Assembly: GCF_965363235.1 (NCBI RefSeq)
Contig: NC_134850.1
Location: 35,561,102 to 35,625,101, forward strand
Source: Mytilus galloprovincialis
Lineage: Eukaryota; Mollusca; Bivalvia; Mytilida; Mytilidae
DNA: 64,000 bases
Direction of reading: 5' to 3'
Below the pieces are notes generated by a model, which did not search any database, had not been told where the DNA came from, and was given only the letters and a program-made list of their open reading frames with translations. Shown here piece after piece: positions 32,243-44,966 of the stretch; position 1 is the stretch's first letter, and each line of letters starts with the position of its first letter. Made by a program: the position numbers and the translations under genes.

Positions 32243-32612
32243 ACCACTCTGTGGCGCAATTGGTAGCGTGCTCGCCTTCAAGAGTGGGAGACCAGGGTTT
32301 GATCCCCGGTCGGGTCAAACCAGAAGACTTAAAAATAAGTAGTTGCTGCTTTTCCGCCAAGCATGTGGCATTCAGTTGTGAGAGCAACGGCTGGTTGGCT
32401 CAGAATCAGTATAATGTGTCTGAGTGGGGTGTCTGTCTAACTGCGGGCAGTTCTCCAGTGTGCTAGCACTGTTGAAACAAATCCAGCTCAGCGTGCTGGT
32501 CTAGTCACAGCAGACAATTTCAATGCACTACACCTTGTTCTCGTCATGATATAGCTGAAATACTGCTCATTTGACGTAAAACACCATTCAAACAAACAAA
32601 TCATGAGTAGTT
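32243..32612 (+). mobile_element. tRNA-derived SINE
   Basis: The head has RNA polymerase III boxes: an A box TGGCGCAATTGG (32252-32263) and a B box GGTTTGATCC (32296-32305, consensus GGTTCGAATCC), spaced as in a tRNA. The body is about 250 bp. The tail reads 'gatatagctgaaatactgct' then 'gacgtaaaacacc' and ends in an AAAC-type repeat ('aaacaaacaaa'). Related tails occur at 30560-30655 and 35560-35630. The layout fits the mollusc V-type/RUDI or similar SINEs, but I cannot assign the family. The 71-codon frame across it is not a protein gene. Confidence 0.85.
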
Positions 32613-35469
32613 CATTTTTAATCTGTCTGGACAAAGTTGCAAATGACAATTATACCACCCCAGTGCACATCCGAGTTGTTAATGCTAGCCTATTGTTGAA
32701 GATAAAATATATTGAACTTTCCAATACAATGCATTTATTATGTTAGGGACAGGCACATTTAATTCACTGTAAAAATGATAAACTTATGCCATGTCTAAAT
32801 GTTTGTGAAACCATGTCTTTTATGTTTATTAACCTATACAAATGTTGACCAGAAATTGATATTGACCTTATTTGAAATAGAGGAAACAAGTAAATAATCA
32901 AACTCTGATACCCAAACATGTATATATCTGTTCAAACATGCATATATCTGTATATATATGGTAAATTTTTTATGACCCCTTGGGAGGACCTTGACCTGCA
33001 CACAAAGCATGCCGGTTAAGGCATGACGTTACAATGACATCATTTAAAATGATGTTCCTATATCATACTTCAAAAATTTTATGATTTGCACACACCAGGA
33101 ATCTTGGGTTACAGTTTATATTAAAGTCTCTGGTACTAGGATCCATCGGAGACAGTGATTTTTTAAATCATCATTAACCACCGGACACCCTATCTGTATA
33201 TAAATATATATTTTAAAATCTGGTTTTGGTAAACATTGTGCTAACTAAGTTATTTTCACCCACTGTAGACATGAAAAATTTGTCATGCCTAAAATGTCGG
33301 GACCTATCAAGTATATATTTGCTGAAGGTGCAAAAAGTTTCCTTCAAATTTAATAAGAAAAAAGAATATGTTTTGCTGCTTCTCTTTGAGTATAAATCCA
33401 TGTAAACAAGAAGTGGATTGGAGTGTTGATGCATCCTGATGGGTGTATGTCACACAGGCATTATTCACACAAACTTTGCATGCACTTGTCATGTTCACAG
33501 ACTACTGGTAGGTCAAAAATATTTGTTAAGTTGATGCATCCTGATAAGAACATGCTACATGGACATGTGTTGTTTCACCTAAACCTCAATTTCATGGTCC
33601 AGTTTTCATATAAATTTTTACCACTGCAAACTGCTCAGGTTTTTTCATCACTTTTTGTTCGCTGTTGTCTTAATTTTGTTAACTTTTTCACATTTTCATC
33701 TTGTTCTCAAAAATGACTTGTGCAGAGCTACACAAAACTTTGCTTGAATACTCATCTAGGTGTTCTTCAAAAAATAATGTAGGGTAACCTTTCCCCCCAT
33801 TTGAGATTTCCACCAAGGCCTCTCATTTGTTGAAATTAAGAAATGTGAGAAAAAAATTCTTCTTCAGAACCAGTAAGTGGAACAAAAATTGTTTTTACCA
33901 AAAAGTCTATGAGTGATCATCCAGTCTACTATCCTAGATTGCGAAAATGGCTGATGTGCAAATAAGCAATGTTTCCAATCAAACAAATATCTTTTTAGCA
34001 ACCAAATGGCCAATCCATACCCAAATTTGCGGAAAATTAATAGTTCTATCATGACCCCATTTCAAAATGTTCAAAGGAAAAAAAACATACAAATGTTGTT
34101 CTCAAATACAAGAAGATAAATTGAACCCCCTTAAACTAATTGTTTTACAAACATAGAATTGGTGGAAGACAAGCATAGAAATGTTGTGGAAAAGAGATTT
34201 TGTACACATATTTATTGAAACAACTCTCTATTACCTTGTGTTTGAAATTGCCAGTATTACATACGTGCGATACCTAGTTTCTATCCGAGAATTAAGCTAC
34301 CTGTCTGATTGGTGAAGACATTTTGAACTTCCATCTCCAGAACATCTCGAAAGAAATAAATGTAAATTGCATAAAATGTTATGTCCCTTACATGATAAGG
34401 GGTTGCCAAATGCTTAGGTGAACCATTACAGAATACCAGGAGACTCGTGTTTATTTTAATTTTTAACATATTGAGAGAGTGCTATGTCTTGGTCATGTCT
34501 ATTATTAATTTCTGCATACGATTTTGCAATATCTGGTAGACTTTTAATGTCCATGTAGATTATTTATAATGGATAAATGTTGTTGCAATAATTGTCTGGC
34601 TGTTTATGAGAGTATGAAACATACAAGACAATAATTAAGAGGGGGACCTCCAGGATTTTTATATTGCAGCATCCGCCCATCTCAAAAGAATAGAGAGCAA
34701 ATAGCACAAACATTATAAAGCATCTGAAACTGAAATTTATAAACACAACGTCCACAGTTGACCACTATCATTATACAAGGTGACAACAATAAGCAAATAC
34801 ATTTGTTCTTAACGCAGCTGTCCGAAAAATTATGACGGTATTAAGCAGGTTTTATTTTTTTGCACGTCCACATCTCTTTATTAAACGGAATAACGACGAA
34901 TGACAACAGTGAAAAAAAAATCCGCCCACACACCAAGGACAAGACAACAAAAATCATTTGCTTTACGGACGATACCTAATATATAACTGAGTAATTATGC
35001 ACTATATTTAATGAAGATGTTGGTTATGAGTGTACGAGTAGGTAAGCATTTGCCACTTAATATGTGCCTGCAGCATTATAATTATGACGAACTTCATCTG
35101 TGAGCGAAAGTGAAAATTGTTGTATGTGAATTTTCCACTACCCTAATTGCATGACGTTTTCATAATTTTGTCTAAATATCATTGAACAACACGCTATGTA
35201 ACCAAACTATATCAATTTCCATAATTTGATAGGAACAGGTCGATCTGGCAAAGATTTGTCGTGAAGAGGGCTTGGTTTGTCGTTTGCCTATTATTGATGG
35301 GTATATCATTGTTGTCCTTTCCTGTTTTCTTTTTTTGTATTGATGCTTATTTTGTTTTGATCTTCCAGGTGTGGCCTTTACTATATATCATACCAGACAC
35401 ACGTAGCCGTTTCCGGAGATATCATAATATTTACGTTATTGTCAAAGCTGGCTTGCGAGTGTAATAAAT
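32613..35469. other. no gene seen
   Basis: AT-rich intronic DNA. Short frames at 33213-33716, 33864-34052, 34281-34469, 34564-34755 and 35261-35464 show no motif or splice support. A phrase 'gttgatgcatcctgat' occurs twice (33425 and 33530), a weak internal duplication. Confidence 0.5.
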
Positions 35470-35632
35470 TGTGGCCGGGTAATGTGTGCTAATTGCGAAA
35501 AACTCTCAACAGCACTGCCACTATTAAAAAATATACAAGTTCAATGTATTACACCTTATTCTTGTCTTGATATTGTTGAAATATAGGTCCAATTTTACGT
35601 TAAACACCATACAAAGTAACTAAAAAAGATCC
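35470..35632 (+). repeat. degenerate SINE tail
   Basis: Reads 'ttacaccttattcttgtc.tgatatt', 'ttgaaata', 'ttacgttaaacacca', matching the 3' third of the SINE at 32243-32612 with many changes. Confidence 0.55.
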
Positions 35633-37560
35633 GTTTCCTGTAAATCCTTGTGTAGCAGGTTCAATAAATTAACAGTAAAAATGCAGCTCTCACAAATTAA
35701 GCTAAAATAGCTTCGAACACTGGATCCGACTGACAATCATGCGTTCTATATGTCTTGTGGACAATGTGATTTGCTCATTATTAAACGCTTCACGGCAATT
35801 GTACAATGCCAGCAATGAAATCGCTGTTCCAATACTATAATGCATAACTATGTGTACAGTTCAGGCTCATTTGTTTTTATTTGCATTTTAAGCAATACAA
35901 AACATTTTTGATTTTGAGATTACAAAATAAAGTTGAAAATCGTCTGTGTAAGAATAAATTCGGTACAATTTCATTGAACACAGCTGGTTTGTAATTTAAA
36001 ATTAAACGGTAGGCAATATAGGCCTGAAAGAACAATCGGTGTGTTAGTAATGGTATCCCAGCAACACATTGCCGAAAAAAATTATCCGTTATCCGATGAT
36101 CGCCTAATTTGCAATCTTCTGTTACCGGAGGACGAAAGTTGACCCGCGAACCCTTTTTTAATGGTCGATATTGAACGCTATATGTATTGTCTATCGTTTT
36201 ACTATTCGTCAAATCAGAAAAACTTCATTACAAATTACCGTCAGTGATCATCCTACACATTGGCGTTTGCTTCTGCGTCAGTTGAACATCAAACAAACGT
36301 CATATATGTGTATTTTTATTTATAGGATAAACATTCATTTCACTATTCAACAGCAAACCACGCTGTTGTAGACACTCATTTGCTGATCTTTTCTGGAGCT
36401 TAATTTAACACATATATGCCTTATTATCGTTGGTTGACATTATAAAGATGTTAGTGTGACAGGAACAAATAAATTAAACATTTAAGACAACTGCACACCA
36501 ATAAATACATATTTTACCCTATTTATATACTCATTACTTTATTTTATAAACAGAAACAAAAATTGAGCAGAAAAAAAAATTTAGTTTCCATTCTTACCGA
36601 CATTCTGTATTTGAGCAGAAGTGCGCTCCATACATTTTTCAGAAAGTAGTTCCAGTTCAAAATGGTTTCAAATTTGAACAACCACCACCCGTGTTTCAAT
36701 GAAGATATCTCATGAATGGAGTACAAATTGGAAATTCTAAGACGCCTTTGTTTTAGATAAATGGTGAAAGAAGTGATATTCACTTGTTTTCTGGAAAATC
36801 GTTCGTACAATAGGGCAGCATATGTACCCGCCCAGAGTCAATGTTTGGATGTTAATAATTTCTTTATTTTATCAAAAAACAACTTAGTAAGTATATATAT
36901 GTATGTCAACTATTGTGTTGAACATTTGGGGAAAGATTCATTAACTTTTTTCATAAGTTTATTAAGATATACACTAAAATGTGTTGGTCAATATCTGGGT
37001 CAAAATGGCGAAATGTTGGTGTTGGTCACCCCCTTAAATAATACAGAAATTATGATAGTCGGTGTAAATGTAATTGTTTAAGAAAAACACATGTCAAACA
37101 TGCAAATATTATTTAAAAAAATTTAGTTTTAATCACTTAAAAGTCATGTGATGTTACATATATAGGACGGGTGTGTTCGATGCCTAAATTTATTAACAAA
37201 ACCCCGTCATATAACATCCAACTTTGAAATTTCGTCCAAATGTCAATTTTAGGTGTGCCACTTTGGGAATGGTCTTAAACGATTGACAATTCATTTCTCA
37301 ATTTTTGTAATTTTCCCCAGATTTTTTCTATGTCGGGCAAAAAAAAGTAGCAGTTTTTAAGGAGACCCCCTAAATGACGTAACAGCTTGACTTGTGGTCG
37401 TTTTAAAAACGATTGTTTGCAAGTTGCATTGTTAACAATTGTACAATATGAAATTAAAACAACGTGAATGCAAATATTTATAATGACTTTACGGAAAGTA
37501 ACTTTTGTGACATCTTGACAACCGTATACAAAGTTTGTTTTACTTTTCTACCTTCTAAAC
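35633..37560. other. no supported gene
   Basis: A 111-codon minus-strand frame at 35877-36212 and others at 36544-36810 and 36761-37081 have no motif I recognise and no splice signals that connect them. A piece at 37130-37390 shares words with 5440-5530, probably one dispersed repeat. Confidence 0.45.
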
Positions 37561-37578
37561 ACAAGAGGTCGAATTCTT

Positions 37579-37785
37579 TTGTTCTATTTAAACCGCATAT
37601 CGGACTGTTATGGCAATAAACTGAGCCTCTCGTCGACGACTTCTTATTTTCACATGAGTCGGACTAACTTCAGTCACTTGTCAAAAAACAGGAAGACCAA
37701 AGACGCCGGGTTAATTAATTGTATATTACAATTTATTGATGATGCTCTTTCCGTTAACAATTCAAAATTGTCTGATTGATTTCCA
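37579..37785 (+). pseudogene. reverse-transcriptase relic with an FIDD box
   Basis: The 3' half translates as QFIDDALSVNNSKLSD. This closely follows the conserved YIDDVLSLNNSKF block of a mussel-abundant reverse transcriptase family (probably Penelope-like). The 5' part looks unrelated or frameshifted, and the frame closes with a stop directly after the block. About 70 codons remain. Confidence 0.6.
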
Positions 37786-38373
37786 TAAATATATTCTCCA
37801 CTTTTAATTTAATTTTTTTTTTTTTTATTTTTAATTATCAAATTCCTATACCTACATAGCTATATACATACTCCACATGTTAATGCACTATACATTTCCA
37901 AACTTATTCAGTATTCAAGACTTTGTAAAACGTCACCAGTGTCCTAGCAGAAAGTGGATACACTTCGATTTATTAGTATGTGTTTAGATGACAAGAATTG
38001 AAATGAATAAATCCATTCAGCGCATCAAAAGATTTGATGTACAATACAATGTATTTACATAATTATATAATACAAGTGTTGAGTAATTCTTTATAACGCT
38101 GTTCAAGGAAAAAATACTAGTAATCAATTGTTTTAATGTATAACCACAAAATCAAAATATAAATGAACTATTCTTAAATGCGTCATACCTTTCGTTTCTT
38201 CCTACCCTTTACAATTGAAAAGATCTTTTATAAAATAGACATGATCACTAACCTATGCTTTTATAAGTTTATTACAAAAAAAAATGTGTACTCGGATTGA
38301 ACCTGTGTTTCAAATTCTATAACAATGACCTTAAATTGAGTTCTAACAACAAATTTAAATGTTATATACATAC

Positions 38374-38511
38374 GAATAGATGTAGTTGAAGAGGCAGTTG
38401 ATGATTTGGTTGGAGATGTAGTTGAAGGTGCAGTTACAGATGTTGTTGTCGGTAATCTGTTGCCATAAAATTTGATTAGTTGATAGGGATCAGTTGTTCC
38501 ATATCCAGATT
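38374..38511 (-). CDS. Ser/Thr-rich stalk exon of lectin-like membrane protein
   Basis: This 138-bp exon on the minus strand lies between an acceptor (tttatttaaag) and a donor (gtatgt), phase 1 at both ends. It encodes 46 residues. The first half is folded-looking (GYGTTDPYQLIKFYGNRLP). The second half is almost only Thr, Ser, Pro and Ala, as in a mucin-type O-glycosylated stalk. A diverged copy of this exon, still open and with the same splice sites, is at 46500-46589, where the FYGNRLP segment is conserved. That conservation supports a real exon. Confidence 0.8.
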
Positions 38512-39936
38512 CTTTAAATAAAATTAAAGGGTATTTGTCACAGTACACATGTGATTTAAATGTTTAATGTTAGTGTAAAAAGAAATATGATTCCATCTAC
38601 GACACTTGGTCTTTGATTGATAGATACTCAATAGGAAATCACACCACATCTCCTTTTTTCATAATTAAAGAACCATGTAAGTAACTTTTATATAATAATA
38701 TTTTCAATAAAACGTGAATAGTATAGACAAAATATGACAAATAAATGCTAAAAGTGTTCGATTTGTTTTACAAAAGAAAGATACATATACTTTGGTTTTA
38801 TTAAAATATTTTCTTGAATATGACAGTTATTTGATATTTATGTTAAATATTACATGTAACTGAGAAATGAAATATTCTGTATGAATTGAGTGTCAAAAAC
38901 ACATTTAATGAGAAAATTGCCTTGCAATATGTCTCTTCCATGACTATTAGTAAACAGGGCAAGTGTTTTGGGGAATTTTTTTCTGAATTTTTATCCTGAT
39001 TTCTAATACTCTGCTAAAAAAACATTTCCTAAGCAATATTTTAATAAACATAGTGAAACATATTTTCAAAGCAGTAACAACACATTATTCACTAAAAGTC
39101 ATGATTTGTATGTCCCTCTCTGGCACGAGACGTAAATTTAATTTAAGGTAAGGACATATTAAAACTTTCCTGGAGATAGTTAACTTTTATATGGATAGTT
39201 CATTCAGCTTGAAAACATCAATTATCAATCATAAGTGAGTGAGTGAAAGTTACCACCAACTTTTTTTATTTTCGATTATTTATTGGTCCACAATAGATTC
39301 AAACATGAAGCAACTTGGTTTGGATTTTTTCAAATCAATTACACAATGTTACATATTAACCAAGATGTTTCTCCAGATTACGAGAAATCTTCAGTCACAT
39401 ACAGCTTATTCAACAAAAAAGTTTTTTTGAGTATAATACCATCAAATCATAGTACCTCACATCCGGTTGCATTCGAAAAAGGGTCAAACAAATTATTCCC
39501 TTGAATTTGACAGTTGTAAAAAATTAACCCGACATTTCATTGCAGTAAAACTATAAAGGGTCATACACATATATCTTTAGGTGTTTCTAAGAACCATTAT
39601 TTTTTTGTTTTGTGTATTTCGAAATCTAGAGGTTACATGATTACTAACGCATGTACACAGGTAAAAAAGAAATAATAGTTTGATTGGTTAACTTTCAGTG
39701 CTGTTTATTATTTTCTCATATGCACTGAAATGTAATGCAAAATTTTGTCTCTAAGTATATTTTTTTTATATGAAACAAAAATAAATTCTGCACAATGTTT
39801 TGAAAAGTGCAAATACAACAAAGACTAATTGGGGAAAATCAATGTGGTATTACACATCTAAATGGTAAAATGTACTGTTGAATATATATACCAATTACTA
39901 TTTATAACAAGAACTAACTCATTCAGTTGTACATAC

Positions 39937-40212
39937 CTGTACATTTATAGTAAATAGTAGCATACAACAAAGGATAGTGTGAGCATGGATTGTAGTCCAT
40001 AACTATTTTACATGTATCATTCCTCTGACACAGGTCTAGTAAAGGTATGAAATCAATAGAAGATTTGCAATTGTTCCATGGTTGCGTCCAAACTGTACAT
40101 GAGCTTCTGTCCCAAAAATTTTTCAACCGTATTCTAAATAAAACATCGGTAACAGCGATAAACAGTCTGTTAGGACAATTTAACACAACTTCGTCGTACA
40201 TACATACATTTT
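39937..40212 (-). CDS. SUEL/galactose-binding lectin-like domain exon
   Basis: This 276-bp exon on the minus strand has an acceptor (ttttacag) and a donor (gtatgt), and is phase 1 at both ends. It encodes one 92-residue domain. It opens NVCMYDEVVLNCP, matching the start of SUEL-type (D-galactose/L-rhamnose-binding) lectin domains, which typically begin with a Cys-Glu-...-Leu-x-Cys strand. Further Cys are at SSCTV, NNCKSS, DLCQRNDTCKIV and NPCSHYPLL, and the domain ends IYYKC, as the family does. The sugar-binding DPC motif appears only as NPC, and the usual FGR element is not clear, so binding may be altered. A copy with two stops lies at 47784-48000. Role in the protein: extracellular recognition domain. 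Confidence 0.8.
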
Positions 40213-40774
40213 CTGTAAAATAAAAATAAAAATGTAATTATATATAATAAATAAAATCAGATTTTGCATGCAAATGACCCCCATTTTCATAAGCTGAGTT
40301 GTCTGACATGATTTGTAGCAAACCTGTCTTTGTTGCATGGTTCGTTTATAAAATTTTGAATTATAAAGAAAATAGTTTAACCCTACACGTGCAGATGAAT
40401 TGTATGAACCTTTTTTTCATGTCCCCTTTGATCAAATAACACGTGTTTCGGTACTTATACTTCCTTGGCTTTTACAAACATTTAGCTTTCATCAATCCTG
40501 ATGAAGATTATTCCAAAAAAGCGCTTCCTTGGCTTCATAAGTGTGTAATTTTAATTTTCTTCTTAATTTTTATGTTTTGATGTAAAATCTCATCGTTTTC
40601 AAAGAATAAGAAGAAACATTAATTATTTTGTAAAATAAAAAATTCTCTAGCAACAAGTTTCTGACAAAATAAAATATGTAAAAAGTAAACTCAGAGGAAA
40701 ATCAATTCGGAAAATCCATAATCACATGGCAAAATCAAATAACAAAACGCATCAAAAACGAATGGACAAAAACT

Positions 40775-40995
40775 GTCATATTCCTGACTTGGTACAGGCA
40801 TTATCAAATGTAGAAAATGGTGGATTGAACCTGGTTTTATAGATAGCTAAACCTCTCACTTGTATGACAGTCGCATCAAATTCCATTGTATTGTCACCGA
40901 TGCGTAAACAAAACAAACAGACACAATAGGTAAACATGTCAAAAATAGGGGTGTCCTAGTAAACTCCTTGTATTATACAGACACGATCAAATTTA
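40775..40995 (+). repeat. dispersed mussel-type repeat fragment
   Basis: 'aaaactgtcatattcctgac', 'ttggtacaggcatt', 'ggtggattgaacctggtttt' and 'taaacctctc' appear in order. Other fragments are at 28860-28940 and 51945-52030. From memory this is one of the commonest interspersed phrases in Mytilus transcripts and genomes. Confidence 0.75.
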
Positions 40996-41074
40996 TTCGT
41001 TCAGTGTATGTTATCCTGTGTTACTATGTCTTTTAATTGAGTTAATTTATAGTGTTTCTTTCTATGTTATGATG

Positions 41075-41415
41075 TTACACTGTTTTTATAGATAAGGGTG
41101 AATGTTTGGTACCATTAAAACGTTGAAACCATATGCAATTGTCCTGAGTCAGGAATCAGATGCTCAGTAGTTGTCGTTGGTTAATGTGGTTCATAAATAT
41201 TTCTCATTTCTCGTTTTTTATATAGATAAGACCATTGGTTTTCCCGGTTGAATGGTTGTACACTAGTATTTTTTTGGACCCTTTATAGCTTGCTGTTCGG
41301 TGTAAGCCTATGCTCCGTGTTGAAGACCATACATTAACCTATAATGGATTACTTTTATAAATTGTGACTTGGATGGAGAGTTGTCTCATTGACACTCATA
41401 CCACATCTTTTTATC
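41075..41415 (+). repeat. dispersed mussel-type repeat, 3' unit
   Basis: Contains 'tgctgttcggtgtaagcc', 'gtgttgaagaccatacattaacc', 'ggagagttgtctcattgaca' and 'cataccacatcttttta'. I recognise this order from many mussel sequences. It lies in the intron between the signal-peptide and lectin exons. Confidence 0.75.
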
Positions 41416-42402
41416 TCTATATACGGTATGAATGAACGAACGCAAACAATTAAAATTTTCAATAAACAAAATGTAATAGTTTTATTTTAAGTTCGTTTGA
41501 TAATTAAAACAAAATGTAATATTAATTTTTTCTATAGGTTGTATTTCTATAAATACATATGCAATTATCCTTGAATGGAAAGCTCATTAGCATTACTTTG
41601 TTTTCAAAGGTCAAAACATAGGGCTGTGCGGTATGTTTTCAACATTTATATTACCAGAACTTCTAAGAGTTTTAACGAATACTCAAATTATGTACTGCGT
41701 GGTACCCATACCTTCACTTTCAACCTTATCTTCAAGATGATCGCTATTTATGTTTATTTATACTGGTAACATTCCCAAGCTATATCTCTATGAGAAGATA
41801 CATATAGATCATATCTGGGAACCAGTACATTAACAAATCAAACTACCTATGAATAGTATATATCTCCCAAAAAGAAGCGTGGTTTTGAAACAGCTGTATT
41901 TACAAAGTGCAACCTATAGTATCCGCATGTTACTGAAAATGTTACTCGACAAGCAAAACAAATCAATTTGACAAATAACAGTTGACCAAAATGTACTTAG
42001 AAAACAAAAGTGTGTATGAGATAAAAGAAAATCACTTCTCAAAATAATGTGTATTAGATAACAGAAAAGGAGAAAGGTAATACATCAAACCATGACATCT
42101 GATTCATACACTTGACACTATCAAGGGCAAATAGATATAGGAAGATGTGGTATCTTCAGATTAATATAATGCGCAAGTAATTACTGATTAAACAAAGGAC
42201 CATAAAACGTTTAAAACCGTTGTTTTAATTAATTTAAATGTTTAGTTATAGCATTAACGTAAAAGATCTGAAGATATAATTATTCGGAATGTATTTAAAA
42301 TGGATTCGTTTTCGAAAACAATCAGACAACATTTATATTTATAAAAGTGATCAATCAATTATAAACAATCTCTTTAAAAGAAGATGACAAATTATTGCTT
42401 AC

Positions 42403-42481
42403 TTTTTAAGACATGTGTACTTGGAACAACTTGTGTGGATAGCATCATAACAAACAACAAATATAATATTTTGGCCACCAT
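42403..42481 (-). CDS. first exon of lectin-like membrane protein: signal peptide
   Basis: Starts at ATG 42481-42479 on the minus strand. It encodes MVAKILYLLFVMMLSTQVVP plus a few residues: one Lys, a hydrophobic core of about 12 residues and a polar end, a clear secretory signal peptide. The exon ends with a consensus donor (a|gtaagc) in phase 1. It joins exactly to the lectin exon (39937-40212): the split codon gives Lys and the reading continues into NVCMYDEV. The predicted protein is about 300 residues in six exons. The start is supported by the signal peptide; no promoter motif was identified. Confidence 0.8.
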
Positions 42482-42889
42482 TTTGAAACCATTACTACTA
42501 TCTAAAAACTTGTTCTATTCATTTAAACAAACATCAGTATTCTGATAACTGTTAACCTTTTTCAAAATGTTGACAAAAGAGGTCCAGATAAACGTATAAA
42601 TGGTCTGACCTCACGGCTGATTGAATTATATCAGTATTTCTAAAGATACATGTAATGTTTTCAATTTAAGTGTATTATTAAATGCTAATGGGGTGTAGAT
42701 TTTGAAATTGTGATAAAGGATTTAAAAAACATCACAATTGTTTAGACAATTTTCTGGAATTCCTATGATGAAAACAAATTGAAAAATTTTTACCAATTCA
42801 ACCCCCTGATTAGATCTTTGAATATTGTTTTATTGGTATTGATAACAATTTTGTTATCACTTAAAAAGAATTAAATTAAATGGTTTTTT

Positions 42890-43670
42890 ATATCTATTGG
42901 TAGGTATAGTGTGCGGCTAGGCTCGTGGTTTTTCGAGTGATATGATCGGGCTTTTTTCGAGTGTGATCTCTTTTGTTCGAGTGAATATGAACAAAAATGT
43001 AAACAAACAAACTTCATCTCTATCAAGACGTGATATAGACGCTTGTGTTAAATATACAAAGTTATATTATGAATGATTGTATTTGATATAGAAAGATATC
43101 ACTAACCTGTCATTATCTTTCGTTAAAAAGGTGAAAATAAGCCTTTAGATGGTACCTAACAATACAGGGAGATAACTCTGTAAAATCAGCTAAACGTTTT
43201 AATTACGTTGCGTTGTTAAGGGAACATTAATCTTCTCAATGATCAATATTGGTGTTTGTCAAACTGCTATATAACCAGTGTAATTTTTCTGATAATATGG
43301 TTGGTTCAATTTATTTGATTTTTTTTACATTTTTGTCAAACGGTCAAAGTAAATACTTTGTCAAAATTCTATGAAAATTAAACAAGCCAAATTAATTTCA
43401 GTGGATGTGTTGGGTACCACCTTAAAATGCTTTAATTCCAAAATACAGAATAAAGCCATTTTTATACACATAACACTGATAATGTTGAAGAAAATGCATA
43501 CAAGGAATTTATATATCCTAAGAAATACAGACACTTTACAAAAATTCTTGTTTTTGCATTGAAAATGACATTTTGTAACTAAATTCATTTGTTTATGTTC
43601 GTTTTTTTCGAGATCAGTCAGGGTGTTTTCGAGTGTGTCCAATTTTTTTCGAGTGATTATACAAATTGTT
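42890..43670. repeat. region bounded by clustered TTCGAGTG words
   Basis: TTCGAGTG occurs three times near 42930-42990 and twice near 43628-43655 (with one TTCGAGAT near 43606), all in the same orientation and following T-rich tracts. Between the two clusters is ordinary AT-rich DNA. It could be an unrecognised element or two decayed copies of one short repeat. Confidence 0.45.
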
Positions 43671-44334
43671 TATAGTTGAAATGTTACATGTCTGACACTT
43701 ACATGTTTTAAACATTCGTTCATTTGTATATATTTTGCTGTTTGTCATATTTTATAACTTTCATGTACAGTACATATTCTAGATGTCAACAATATAATGT
43801 ACGCATAAATAACTTGGATTGAGACGTACATACAGATATTTGTATTCCTGATGAGCTATTCATTTCATTGTTTATTGTGTATAAAATCTAATTTAAATGT
43901 GTTTGTCAATTGGAATAAAAATAGAGCGGATTAATTGTGTCTGTGTTACTTTTTTTATGCATGTTTTTTTTTTTGTGTTGGGGCGGGGGTCAGGCCTCCA
44001 TTAGTAGAATGTGTTTTATTGAATAACATTTTTCTGATTCTTCTTTGCTGTCCAGTACTGAGGTTTCTTACTCCGTTTTTTTAATAAACAGCTGCGCCAT
44101 GGTCGCATGATACACCTGTCACGTTTTCGTTTCTCTTGTGCATGGTTGTGTCTTATTATTTATTTCTTAATTAATGTGGTTTTATAATATCAAATTATTA
44201 ATCACATACAGGAACGTCTTCTGTTTGGCCTTTTTAACCTTTTTATTCGGGCGTCAGTGAGGAGTTTCGTACAGCCCAAAAGCGAGTCTGACGAACAACA
44301 TTTTAAGACCGGCATATAAGATAAAAACAAGACA

Positions 44335-44540
44335 AAGAAAGAAGATGGAAATGGATAGGACATGTCTTAAGGAAGGAACGATCAAACATCGCTTAAGTGT
44401 CACTGAGATGGTAAAAAGAAACATAGAGAAGAACAGTGGAAAGCGAGATGAAGGAGGTTGGGGTATCATGGAGAGAAGTAGAGAAGAAAGCACAAGACAG
44501 AGTGTTATGGAGAGAGCTAGTGTCGGCCTCATGTGCATAG
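44335..44540 (+). pseudogene. 3' end of a LINE ORF, frameshifted
   Basis: One frame gives RRWKWIGHVLRKERSNIA and then a stop. After a shift, another frame gives WREVEKKAQDRVLWRELVSA and ends with TAG near 44540. Both blocks are the standard C-terminal end of many non-LTR retrotransposon ORFs (the GHVLR...AQDR..WR pattern). The relic has at least one stop and one frameshift. Confidence 0.65.
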
Positions 44541-44966
44541 AATCACGAAAAGGATTAAGGAAGTAAGTATATAATATTAGTTTTTTTTACGTATCTTTAC
44601 AATCAAGTGCTGTTTCGTATGTGTCTTCGTTTGCGACAGACCACTAACTACAGAAGTGACAGTACTATGTAACACGGTGTAACACAAACATTGACATATG
44701 TTGAGCAGGAACGAACTGGTTTTTTTTTTATTTTGTTTTTGTGATGTACCTTTCGTTTTTATCTTGGTTTTTTCTAGGGGTGGGGGATGGGAACAGAAGT
44801 GGGTGTTTGATGTAAGTTGTACATTTTTTATTTTCTGTTGACTGTTCTTTTGATTAGAAATATTGTTTTCATTATTTTTTCTTGTGAGCAATTGGAATCT
44901 TCTTTTAATCAAGTATATGTTTGTTTTTACAGAATGACAAAAGTTCATAAGTTTTAACAAACTAAC

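Noticed and set aside
32243..32315. A genuine tRNA gene
   Set aside because: A and B boxes are present, but the arms pair poorly and the sequence runs on into a SINE body and tail.
32251..32466. 71-codon frame that starts like a small protein
   Set aside because: Exactly overlaps the tRNA-like head of the SINE; its start is the A box.
35877..36212. 111-codon minus-strand frame as a gene
   Set aside because: It could be part of a repeat-borne ORF, but I recognise no motif and found no linking exons.
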